A stretch of DNA of 64,000 nucleotides from CAIWHR01 sp963830485 (GTDB lineage Bacteria; Pseudomonadota; Gammaproteobacteria; Burkholderiales; Casimicrobiaceae), in the NCBI GenBank assembly GCA_963830485.1, contig CAWHNE010000001.1, positions 132,968 through 196,967 of the forward strand. Direction: 5' to 3'. Below, piece by piece: positions 10,649 through 18,299 of this stretch. Numbering within the stretch: position 1 is the stretch's first letter; each line of letters begins with the position of its first letter. The position numbers and the translations under genes are program-made. Under the pieces are notes generated by a model. It did not search any database. It was not told the DNA's origin and saw only the letters and a program-made list of their open reading frames with translations.

Positions 10649-12787
10649 CTACGCGCCCGCAGCGGGACCGATCCAGCGCAGGACCAGAATTGTGACGTCG
10701 TCGGCGGGCTCCGCGCCCGTCGTGAATTCCGCGACGTCCGCTGTCAGCGCGGCGACGACGGAGTCCGCCGTTGCGGTGCCCTTCGACAGACGTGCTAGCC
10801 GGGCTTCCAGGCGTTCCCGTCCGTAGCGTTCGCCGTCACGGCGCTGCGCCTCGACGACGCCGTCGGTGAGCACGCAGACAAGCTCGCCCGGGCGCAGCGC
10901 GTGCACGGCGCCGCAATAGTCGAAGCGATCGACGGTACAAAGCGGCGGCCCCCCGCCGTCGACGAGCCGGGCGAGCCCCGGAGCCGGCGACGGCGAGAGC
11001 ACGTACGGGTTCTCGTGTCCCGCGTTGCAGTAGTCGAGGCGGCCGCTGTCGAGGTCGAGCACGCCGGCGAACGCGGCGACGAAGAGCATCGCGGGATTGT
11101 CGCGCGAGATCTCGTCGTTCGCCGCGCGCATCAGGGCGCCGATCGCCGCATCGGGATTGCGCAGCGTCGCGCTCTTGCACAGCGCCTTGCTGACGGCCAT
11201 GAACACGCTCGCCGACAGGCCCTTGCCTGCGACGTCGCCGACCATGAAGAAGAGGCGTTGCCTGTCGAGCATGAAGAAGTCGTAGAGGTCGCCCGCCGTC
11301 TCGCGCGCGGGCGTCATTGCGACGGCGAGGTCGAGCCGGTGCTCCGCACGCAGCGCATCGGCGCGCGGCAGGAATCCCTGCTGGATCCTGCGTGCCGCGT
11401 CGAGCTCGCCGGCCACGCGCGCCGCCTCCTCACGCTGCCGTTGCACCGCGTGCTCGAGGCGCCGCCGCTCCCGGGCGGCGTCGGCCAGCGTGAGCACGAG
11501 GAGGGCGACATACAAGAGAAGGAGCGCGAGAGCAGGCGTCGCGGCATCGAATACGAGCCGGCGCACGCCGAACGCGGCCGCGCCGGCGACGAGCGGCAGA
11601 GCGATGCAGCCCGCGGCGACGAGCGCACCGCGGCCGGGCCGCAATCGCGGCGTGAAGGCGATGAGGGCGAGGCCGAGCGCGACGAAGAGCACGAGCTCGG
11701 ACCGCGGCGCCCATGATGGTCGCGTGAGCCAGTTCTGGTCGTAGAGGTTCTCCAGCAGCTGAGCCTGAATCTCGCTGCCGGGCATCTGAACCCCGAGCGG
11801 AGTGTTGTGCCAGTCGACGAGCGCGAGGCCGGTGATGCCGATCAGGACCAGCTTTTGCGCGAAGCGCTCCGGATCGACCTTGCCTTCGAGCACGTCGACG
11901 GCCATGACGGAACGGCGCGCCTCGCGCACGGAATAGTGGAGCCGAAGCTGGCCGTCGGCTTCGGTGGGGACCAAGAAATCGCTGACGGCGACCGCATCGA
12001 CCGCGGGCCCGTCTGCGTAGACCCGAACATCGTGCGCGTCGAACGCGAGCCGCAGCAGCTCGATCGCCATCGACGGCACGATGCGGTCGTCGACACGCAG
12101 GACGAGCGGGATCCTGCGCACGACGTTCTCTGCCGGTCCGATCGAGATGGCGCCGTGACCTGCGGCGGCGGCGTCCAGCTCCTCGATGTTCATTTGTGCG
12201 GCCGGCTGGCGAACCATCTTCGATGCGGGATCCGGTGTCGGCGGCGCGCCCCCCGGAAGCTCGATGACGCGAACTGGCGGACCTCGCGGGGCGCGCACGG
12301 CGGGCCCGAGGGCATCGCCGAAGCCAAGCACGACCGGGCGGTCCGCGATCGCGCGCGCGAGCTCGCGGTCATTCGACGGCAGCGCGGCAAGGCGCTCCGC
12401 GAGCAGGGAATCGCGCTCGCGCGCGCGCGCGAGCAGTTGCTCCGGCGAAAGCCGGTCAGGCTCCGGCATCAGGATGTCGACGCCGACCGCGGCCGGCGCG
12501 TACTGCAGGATGGCGCCGATCAGCTCGGCGAGGATCGTCCGAGGCCACGGCCACTGGCCGAGACGGGCGAGGCTTTTCTCGTCGATCTCGACCACCGTGA
12601 CTGGCATGGAGACAACGGCGCGCGGCCGGACGATCTGGTAGGTGTCGAACCACGCGCCTTGCAGCCGCGCATTCCACCGCTCGCTAGTACCGACCAGGAA
12701 CGCGAGCGTAGCGAGCAACGCCAGGCCGATCGCGGTAATGCGCCGGTACGACCGCCGCGCCGGCGGCCCGACGGCCGCACCGCTCAC
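10649..12787 (-). CDS. CHASE2 sensor with SpoIIE-type PP2C serine phosphatase
   Basis: A membrane-bound signalling phosphatase of 712 residues. One N-terminal membrane helix (ITAIGLALLATLAFLVG) leads to a periplasmic CHASE2 domain (FDTYQIVRP, GQWPWPRTILAEL, GVDILMPEPD). Three helices follow near residues 345-430, then a coiled linker with AARRIQQGFLP, then a PP2C/SpoIIE domain (GDLYDFFMLD, GDVAGKGLSASVFMA, YCNAGHENPYVL, AEPADDVTILVLR). The GTG start at 12787 overlaps the stop of the metallo-beta-lactamase gene as GTGA. It is the third gene of the STAS-MBL-CHASE2 operon. The likely target is the phosphorylated serine of the upstream STAS protein; this is inferred from partner-switching systems. 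Confidence 0.92.
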   Translation of the reverse strand: MSGAAVGPPARRSYRRITAIGLALLATLAFLVGTSERWNARLQGAWFDTYQIVRPRAVVSMPVTVVEIDEKSLARLGQWPWPRTILAELIGAILQYAPAAVGVDILMPEPDRLSPEQLLARARERDSLLAERLAALPSNDRELARAIADRPVVLGFGDALGPAVRAPRGPPVRVIELPGGAPPTPDPASKMVRQPAAQMNIEELDAAAAGHGAISIGPAENVVRRIPLVLRVDDRIVPSMAIELLRLAFDAHDVRVYADGPAVDAVAVSDFLVPTEADGQLRLHYSVREARRSVMAVDVLEGKVDPERFAQKLVLIGITGLALVDWHNTPLGVQMPGSEIQAQLLENLYDQNWLTRPSWAPRSELVLFVALGLALIAFTPRLRPGRGALVAAGCIALPLVAGAAAFGVRRLVFDAATPALALLLLYVALLVLTLADAARERRRLEHAVQRQREEAARVAGELDAARRIQQGFLPRADALRAEHRLDLAVAMTPARETAGDLYDFFMLDRQRLFFMVGDVAGKGLSASVFMAVSKALCKSATLRNPDAAIGALMRAANDEISRDNPAMLFVAAFAGVLDLDSGRLDYCNAGHENPYVLSPSPAPGLARLVDGGGPPLCTVDRFDYCGAVHALRPGELVCVLTDGVVEAQRRDGERYGRERLEARLARLSKGTATADSVVAALTADVAEFTTGAEPADDVTILVLRWIGPAAGA

Positions 12788-13743
12788 AACGGGATTTCCA
12801 GGCCGTCCCAGGCGGCCGACACCCGGAGCGGGCGGCCTTTGCGCGAGATCTCCTCGAAGCGCCGCGCCTCGGTCAGCACGCGCGCGATTGCCGCATCGCC
12901 GTGGACGGGCTCGTGGTGGAAGAGGCAGAGCTCGCGCGCGCCGGCCATCTGGCAGAGCTCGACGCCGACGATGTTGCTCGAGTGCCCCCAGTCCGCCTTG
13001 ACCGAGATCGCGTCGGCGAGCGAGTACATCGCGTCGAAGATGACAAGATGGGCGTCGCGGAAGAAATCGACGAAGCGCCGCGTCTCCTCGAGGTCGACGA
13101 GCGCATGCTCCGAGTCGGTCGAGTAGACGACGGACTTGCCCTCGGCGGCGAAGCGGTAGCCGTACGAATCGCCCGCGTGCCGCTGCAGCATCGGCGTCAC
13201 CGTGAGGCCCGCGACCTCGCGGGGCTGTTCCGGCTCGAGGCGGATGAACTCGATGTCCGCGCCGAGTGCGGAGAAGTCGACCGGGAAGGACGGTGCGCCA
13301 TGCTGGCGCTTGAGCGCCTCCTCGAGCGCCGCGTGCGCGCCGTAGATGCGGATCCGGTTGCCGGGAATGTACGCGGGCGTGAAGAAGGGAAACCCCATGA
13401 TGTGGTCCCAGTGCATGTGGGACATGAACACGTGGTAGGTCTGCGGCGATGCGGGCCCGTGGCGCGCGAGCGCCTTCTGGCCGAACGGCCGCACGCCGCT
13501 TCCCAGGTCGCACAGCACGTAGTCGGGGCCGCCGGTCTCGATCTCGACGCACGACGTGTGACCGCCGAACGTTCCGGTGATCTCGGGCCCGAGCCCGTCG
13601 ACATAGGCGGAGAGGTCGTCGTCCGACGCGAACGTGCGGCCCGATGCGCAGCGGAGTGCCGCCATCACCTTCGCGCGGACGTCTGCCGTGGTGAGCGCGA
13701 CGGGCAGCGATCCGCGCGTGCCCCAGAAGCGGACGAGCTTCAT
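12784..13743 (-). CDS. MBL-fold metallohydrolase
   Basis: A 319-residue metallo-beta-lactamase-fold protein. SHMHWDHIMGFPFF is the HxHxDH metal motif near residue 110. Further ligands are likely in STDSEHALVD and the late LFHHEPVHGD. The start MKLVRFWGTRGSLPV is typical of the phosphodiesterase-like branch that includes cyclic-nucleotide phosphodiesterases and is often joined to STAS or SpoIIE genes. It overlaps the STAS gene upstream by 4 bases (ATGA) and the CHASE2-SpoIIE gene downstream. The substrate is unknown; a cyclic nucleotide or other phosphodiester is the best guess. Confidence 0.88.
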   Translation of the reverse strand: MKLVRFWGTRGSLPVALTTADVRAKVMAALRCASGRTFASDDDLSAYVDGLGPEITGTFGGHTSCVEIETGGPDYVLCDLGSGVRPFGQKALARHGPASPQTYHVFMSHMHWDHIMGFPFFTPAYIPGNRIRIYGAHAALEEALKRQHGAPSFPVDFSALGADIEFIRLEPEQPREVAGLTVTPMLQRHAGDSYGYRFAAEGKSVVYSTDSEHALVDLEETRRFVDFFRDAHLVIFDAMYSLADAISVKADWGHSSNIVGVELCQMAGARELCLFHHEPVHGDAAIARVLTEARRFEEISRKGRPLRVSAAWDGLEIPL

Positions 13744-14120
13744 CGTGCCGCCGTGTCCCAGGCGGAGAGCGCGGGTGCGGACAGCGCTGCCAGCGAGTCT
13801 CGTACCGTCGGAAAGATCTCGAGCACGTGCGTAAAGCGCGCGATATCGAATATCTCGGCGACTACCGGCTGCAGCGCAACCACCGCAATGCGCGCCTTGC
13901 GCGCGCGGAGCTCGCGCGCCGCGACCATCAGCACGCGCAAGCCCATGCTGCTCACGTAGCCGACGCCCGAGAAATCGAGGACGAACGCCGCGGTATCGGT
14001 TGCATCGTGCGCGAGGAGCGGCGCGAGCGCGCGTTCGAGCTCCTGCGCGTTGGGATGGTCGATCGGCCCCACGGGCGCAACCACCACCACGTCGGCGACA
14101 CGGCGGCTTGCGATGTCCAA
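13740..14120 (-). CDS. STAS domain protein (anti-sigma factor antagonist type)
   Basis: A 126-residue single-domain STAS protein. VVVVAPVGPIDHPNAQELE is the first strand and helix, and FVLDFSGVGYVSSMGLRVLM has the conserved Asp and the serine normally phosphorylated by an RsbW-like kinase. The ATG at 14120 is the operon's first start. The metallohydrolase gene overlaps its end by 4 bases. In partner switching the STAS protein is dephosphorylated by a SpoIIE phosphatase such as the one two genes on. No anti-sigma kinase gene is nearby, so the kinase and output are unknown. Confidence 0.88.
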   Translation of the reverse strand: MDIASRRVADVVVVAPVGPIDHPNAQELERALAPLLAHDATDTAAFVLDFSGVGYVSSMGLRVLMVAARELRARKARIAVVALQPVVAEIFDIARFTHVLEIFPTVRDSLAALSAPALSAWDTAAR

Positions 14121-14533
14121 GGTGTCTCCCGGCGGGGCATCCGTGACGGGGACGCCCTCCCGCGGCGATTATAGGCGCATGCCCCATGACGCGTCGGGAT
14201 CGGCCGCCCGGTACAGATTTCCGCCAACTTCCCCAAAGAAGTGTCATGGGCCCCCGTTCAAGCTGTACGCGTTGGGGGCGGCGTCGTTCGCCGCAGCCGA
14301 GGCCGTCGGACGCGCGCTCTCCTGCGATACGGCAAGGGCGGAGGCGCGGGCGTGGCTCCAGGAAGTCAGCGCCGCTCCGGTTGGCGAATGCGTGAAATCC
14401 TCGCGTGGCGAGCCCGCGCAACAGCGCTCGGCCAACCTGGATGGCCGCTGGTGGCCGATTTCGTTTCGGGGACGCCGCCGCAGTGCTCGGTAAGCGTTGG
14501 TCGTCTCACTCCGGGCAAGACGAGCAGCCGGCG
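14121..14533. other. 413-base intergenic region without a supported gene
   Basis: Lies between the divergent STAS operon start and the end of the HerA-like gene. A minus-strand TATAAT at 14173-14168 may be the -10 box of the STAS operon; no good -35 is evident. Short open frames on both strands have no recognisable motif. Confidence 0.5.
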
Positions 14534-16033
14534 TCAGCGGCGCTTTCCGCCTCCGAGCAGCGACCCCAGCACACCGCGCACGATCTCGCGCCCGACCGTC
14601 GAGCCGACGGTGCGTGCCGCGCTCTTCGCCATTGCCTCGACCATGCTGTCCTTACGACCGCTGCCCTTCATCAGGCCACCGAGCGAACCTGTCAGCGAAT
14701 CCAGGAATCCGCCCCCTGCTGGCGCGCCGGCGGTTCCCGCCGTCGGTGCCGCCTGCTCGGCGCGACCGCGCAGGCGCTCGTAGGCCGATTCGCGGTCGAC
14801 CGGCTTGTCGTAGACGCCCGCGACCGGCGACGCCGCGAGCACCGCACGGCGCTCCTCCGGCGTGATCGGTCCGATGCGGCTTGCCGGCGGCAGCACGAAC
14901 GCCCGCTCGACGACGGTGGGCCGTCCCTTTTCGTCGAGGAACGACACCAGCGCCTCGCCGACGCCGAGCTCGGTGATTGCCTTCTCGGTGTCGAGCTTCG
15001 GATTCGCTCGCATCGTCTCCGCCGCCGCCTTGACCGCTTTCTGGTCGCGCGGCGTGAACGCGCGCAGCGCGTGCTGCACGCGATTGCCGAGCTGCCCCAG
15101 CACCGTCTCCGGCACGTCGAGCGGATTCTGCGTGACGAAGTAGACGCCGACGCCTTTCGAGCGAATCAGGCGCACGACCTGCTCGATCTTGTCCATCAGC
15201 ATCTTCGGGGCGTCGGTGAAGAGCAGGTGCGCCTCATCGAAGAAGAATACGAGCTTCGGCTTCTCGGGGTCGCCGACCTCAGGCAGCCGCTCGTAGAGCT
15301 CGGAGAGAAGCCAGAGCAGGAGCGTCGAGTAGAGCTTCGGCGCGCCCATCAGCTTGTCCGCGGCGAGCACGTTCATCACGCCCCTGCCGCCCGCGCCGGT
15401 CTGGAGCAGGTCGTCGATGTTCAGCATCGGCTCGCCGATGAACTTCTGCGCGCCCTGCTGCTCGAGTGCGAGCAGCCCACGCTGGATCGCGCCGACCGAC
15501 GCCGCCGAGACGTTGCCGTAATTCGTCTGGAACTGCTGGGCGTTGTCGCCGACGTACTGGAGCGCCGCGCGCAAGTCCTTGAGGTCGAGGAGCAGGAGCC
15601 CGTTGTCGTCGGCGACCTTGAACACGAGCGCGAGCACGCCTTCCTGCGTGTCGTTGAGATCGAGGATCCGCGCGAGGAGCAGCGGCCCCAGGTCCGACAC
15701 GGTCGCCCGGACCGGGTGGCCCTGTTCGCCGAAGACGTCCCACAGCACGGCCGGACACGCGGCGTACGCGGGCTCGTCCGCGCCGATCGCCTTGAGCCGT
15801 GCCGCGAGCTTTTCCGACGAGACGCCCGGTTGGCTGATGCCCGCGAGGTCACCTTTGACGTCGGCCATGAAGACCGGGACGCCGATCCCGGAGAACCGCT
15901 CGGCCATCACCTGCAGCGTGACCGTCTTGCCGGTGCCGGTGGCGCCCGTGATGAGGCCGTGGCGGTTCGCGAGTGCGGGTAGGAGCGCGAGGTCGCCCGC
16001 GGCGTTGCGCGCGATCGGCAGGGGGGAGGGCAT
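14534..16033 (-). CDS. HerA-like helicase/ATPase (DUF853, YjgR family)
   Basis: A 499-residue P-loop ATPase of the HerA/FtsK class. Walker A is GATGTGKT at residues 30-37, and Walker B is KLVFFFDEAHLLF near residue 265. VYFVTQNPLDVPETVLGQLG is the sensor region and RVQHALRAFTP follows, all in the family order. Length agrees with E. coli YjgR. The role of the family is not settled; DNA or nucleic-acid translocation is assumed from relatives. The C-terminus is Gly-rich (FLDSLTGSLGGLMKGSG). It stands alone between intergenic regions and divergent from the rimP operon. Confidence 0.9.
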   Translation of the reverse strand: MPSPLPIARNAAGDLALLPALANRHGLITGATGTGKTVTLQVMAERFSGIGVPVFMADVKGDLAGISQPGVSSEKLAARLKAIGADEPAYAACPAVLWDVFGEQGHPVRATVSDLGPLLLARILDLNDTQEGVLALVFKVADDNGLLLLDLKDLRAALQYVGDNAQQFQTNYGNVSAASVGAIQRGLLALEQQGAQKFIGEPMLNIDDLLQTGAGGRGVMNVLAADKLMGAPKLYSTLLLWLLSELYERLPEVGDPEKPKLVFFFDEAHLLFTDAPKMLMDKIEQVVRLIRSKGVGVYFVTQNPLDVPETVLGQLGNRVQHALRAFTPRDQKAVKAAAETMRANPKLDTEKAITELGVGEALVSFLDEKGRPTVVERAFVLPPASRIGPITPEERRAVLAASPVAGVYDKPVDRESAYERLRGRAEQAAPTAGTAGAPAGGGFLDSLTGSLGGLMKGSGRKDSMVEAMAKSAARTVGSTVGREIVRGVLGSLLGGGKRR

Positions 16034-16185
16034 GACGGCCTTTCGTGGACAAAAACGGCCCCCATCTTACCCTCGCGGGCTGGCCTGGAGATGGAGGGCG
16101 GGGCGAGCGCGGCGTGGGCGCAGGACCCTTCAGGGCTCACCGGTAGTCGCCTGGGCGGGCCGAGGCGAAATCGCACCACAGCCCC

Positions 16186-16214
16186 TTCAAATCGGCGCGG
16201 ATTTCTGCTATATT
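16186..16214 (+). promoter_or_regulatory. promoter of the rimP-nusA-infB operon
   Basis: TTCAAA (16186-16191), 17-base spacer and TATATT (16209-16214). Transcription should begin near 16221, giving a leader of about 70 bases that contains the attenuator at 16235. Confidence 0.65.
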
Positions 16215-16234
16215 TCGCACGCAGTAAGGTGAAG

Positions 16235-16263
16235 AAATGGGCTGGCAAGGCCCATTTTTTTTT
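16235..16263 (+). terminator. attenuator-like terminator in the rimP leader
   Basis: AAATGGGC (16235-16242) can pair with GCCCATTT (16250-16257) around a 7-base loop and is followed by nine T in a row (16255-16263). It lies after the promoter but before rimP, so RNA polymerase must read through it. In other proteobacteria NusA controls its own operon through leader terminators; the same control is inferred here. Confidence 0.7.
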
Positions 16264-16290
16264 GGCAGCGACGGATTTTTTCGCGAGACG

Positions 16291-16728
16291 ATGGCTCTGG
16301 CCGCATTGCTGGAACGGACACTGCCCCCGTTGGGGTACGAGCTGGTCGACCTGGAAGCGTCTTCCGGGGCGCGGCTCGTCCGGGTGTTCATCGACAAGCC
16401 GGGCGGCGTGACCGTCGACGACTGCGTTCGCGTGTCGAATCATCTGACGCGGCTGTTTGCCGTCGAGAACGTGGATTTCGGCCGCCTCGAGGTTTCGTCG
16501 CCAGGACTCGACCGGCCGCTGCGAAAGGCGGCGGATTTCGTCCGCTTCGCGGGGCAGGAAGCCGAGCTCAAGCTGGCGACCCCGATTGCGAATGCGAAGA
16601 AGTTGAAGGGCGTCCTGCGCGGCTGCGCGGACGACGCGGTGACCGTCGCGACGGCGGCGGGCGAGGTGACGGTGCCGCTTGCCGACATCGTGCGCGCGCG
16701 ACTCGTGCCGAGAATCGAGTGGAGATGA
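16291..16728 (+). CDS. rimP: ribosome maturation factor RimP
   Basis: Acts in 30S subunit assembly. 145 residues from the ATG at 16291: LPPLGYELVDLEASSGARL and VRVFIDKPGGVTVDDCVRVS form the N-terminal domain, and VSSPGLDRPLRKAADFVRF is the family signature. The C-terminal SH3-like part ends DIVRARLVPRIEWR. The open frame extends to 16237 but those residues come from the leader terminator hairpin. First gene of the rimP-nusA-infB-rbfA-truB operon; nusA starts 5 bases after its stop. Confidence 0.95.
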   Translation: MALAALLERTLPPLGYELVDLEASSGARLVRVFIDKPGGVTVDDCVRVSNHLTRLFAVENVDFGRLEVSSPGLDRPLRKAADFVRFAGQEAELKLATPIANAKKLKGVLRGCADDAVTVATAAGEVTVPLADIVRARLVPRIEWR

Positions 16729-16732
16729 CGAG

Positions 16733-18262
16733 ATGATGAACGGGAAGGAAGTGCTGATGCTCGTGGACGCGCTCGCGCGCGAGAAGAACGTGCCGAAGGA
16801 GATCGTCTTCACGGCGCTCGAGTCGGCGCTCGCCTCGGCCACCAAGAAGCGCTTTCCGAACGAGATCGACGCGCGCGTCTCGATCGACCGCGAGACCGGC
16901 GAGTACGAGTCGTTCCGGCGCTGGACTGTCGTGCCCGACGAGGAGCACGAGGAGCCCGCCTACCAGCTTGCGATCACCGACGCCGCCGAGCGCGACCCGA
17001 ACCTCAAGCTGGGCGACGTGATCGAGGAGCCGCTCGAGCCGATCGAGTTCGGCCGCATCGGCGCGCAGGCGGCGAAGCAGGTGATCCTGCAGAAGATCCG
17101 CGACGCCGAGCGCGAGCAGATCCTGAACGACTTCCTCGAGCGCCAGGACAATCTCCTGACCGGCACCGTGAAGCGGATCGAGCGCGGCAACGCGATCGTC
17201 GAGTCGGGCCGCATCGAGGGCCTCGTCCCGCGCGACCAGCTGATCCCGAAGGAGATGCTGCGCGTCGGCGATCGCATCCGGGCGTACGTCACGAAGGTCG
17301 ACCGCACGGCGAAGGGGCCGCAGCTCATCCTCTCGCGGATCGCGCCCGAGTTCCTGATGCGGCTGTTCGAGCTCGAGGTGCCCGAGATCGAGGAGGGGCT
17401 GATCGAGATCAGGGCCGCCGCGCGCGACCCCGGCATCCGCGCGAAGATCGCCGTGAAGTCCAACGATCCGCGGCTCGACCCGCAGGGCACGTGCATCGGC
17501 ATGCGCGGCTCGCGCGTGACCGCGGTGACCAACGAGCTCGCCGGCGAGCGCGTCGACATCATCCTGTTCTCGGAGGATCCGGCCAAGTTCGTCGTCAACG
17601 CACTCGCGCCGGCGGAGATCTCTTCGATCGTCGTCGACGAGGAGAAGCACAGCATGGACGTCGTCGTCGACGAGGAGAACCTCGCGATCGCGATCGGCCG
17701 CCTCGGCCAGAACGTGCGGCTCGCCTCCGAGCTCACCGGGTGGGAGCTGAACCTGATGAGCGTCGAGGATTCGCAGAAGAAGCACGAGGAGGAGGGTTCG
17801 CGGCTGCGCACCCTGTTCATGGATAAGCTCGACGTCGACGAGGAAGTCGCCGACATCCTGATCGCCGAGGGCTTTACGTCGCTCGAGGAAGTGGCGTACG
17901 TGCCGATCACCGAGATGATGGAGATCGAGGGCTTCGACGAGGACACCGTCAACGAGCTCAGGAGTCGCGCGCGCAACGCGCTGCTCACCGAGGCGATCGT
18001 GCGCGAGGAATCGGTCGAGAACGTCGACGAGGCGCTGCTCAACCTCGAGGGGATGGACACCGAGATCGCGAGCGCGCTCGCCGCGCACGGCATCACGACG
18101 CGCGATGCGCTAGCGGACCTTGCCGGCGACGAGCTGGTCGAGCTCACCGGCATTCCGGCGGAGCGCGCGCAGGACCTCATCATGAAGGCCCGCGCGCACT
18201 GGTTCGAAGACGCACCTGCCGACGCGGCGGCCGACGCCACCGCCATGGGCACGCAGCACTGA
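16733..18262 (+). CDS. nusA: transcription termination/antitermination protein NusA
   Basis: Binds RNA polymerase and nascent RNA in pausing, termination and antitermination. 509 residues from the ATG at 16733, with GGAG 8 bases before it; an ATG one codon later is also possible. Order: RNAP-binding N-terminal domain (EVLMLVDALAREKNVPKE), S1 domain near 135-200 (GTVKRIERGNAIVESGRIEG), and two KH domains (GTCIGMRGSRVTAV; AIGRLGQNVRLASELTGWE). Two acidic C-terminal repeats follow, as in E. coli. Probably controls the attenuator ahead of rimP. Confidence 0.97.
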   Translation: MMNGKEVLMLVDALAREKNVPKEIVFTALESALASATKKRFPNEIDARVSIDRETGEYESFRRWTVVPDEEHEEPAYQLAITDAAERDPNLKLGDVIEEPLEPIEFGRIGAQAAKQVILQKIRDAEREQILNDFLERQDNLLTGTVKRIERGNAIVESGRIEGLVPRDQLIPKEMLRVGDRIRAYVTKVDRTAKGPQLILSRIAPEFLMRLFELEVPEIEEGLIEIRAAARDPGIRAKIAVKSNDPRLDPQGTCIGMRGSRVTAVTNELAGERVDIILFSEDPAKFVVNALAPAEISSIVVDEEKHSMDVVVDEENLAIAIGRLGQNVRLASELTGWELNLMSVEDSQKKHEEEGSRLRTLFMDKLDVDEEVADILIAEGFTSLEEVAYVPITEMMEIEGFDEDTVNELRSRARNALLTEAIVREESVENVDEALLNLEGMDTEIASALAAHGITTRDALADLAGDELVELTGIPAERAQDLIMKARAHWFEDAPADAAADATAMGTQH

Positions 18263-18299
18263 CGGGGACGGCGGCAGACGAAGGACGCGGGAGACGCGC

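Noticed and set aside
14050..14493. 147-residue plus-strand frame across the STAS gene and the gap
   Set aside because: Its first part mirrors the STAS gene; the remainder has no recognisable motif and no ribosome site.
16237..16290. N-terminal extension of RimP (start at 16237)
   Set aside because: These codons are the leader terminator hairpin and T-run; family homology begins at the ATG at 16291.
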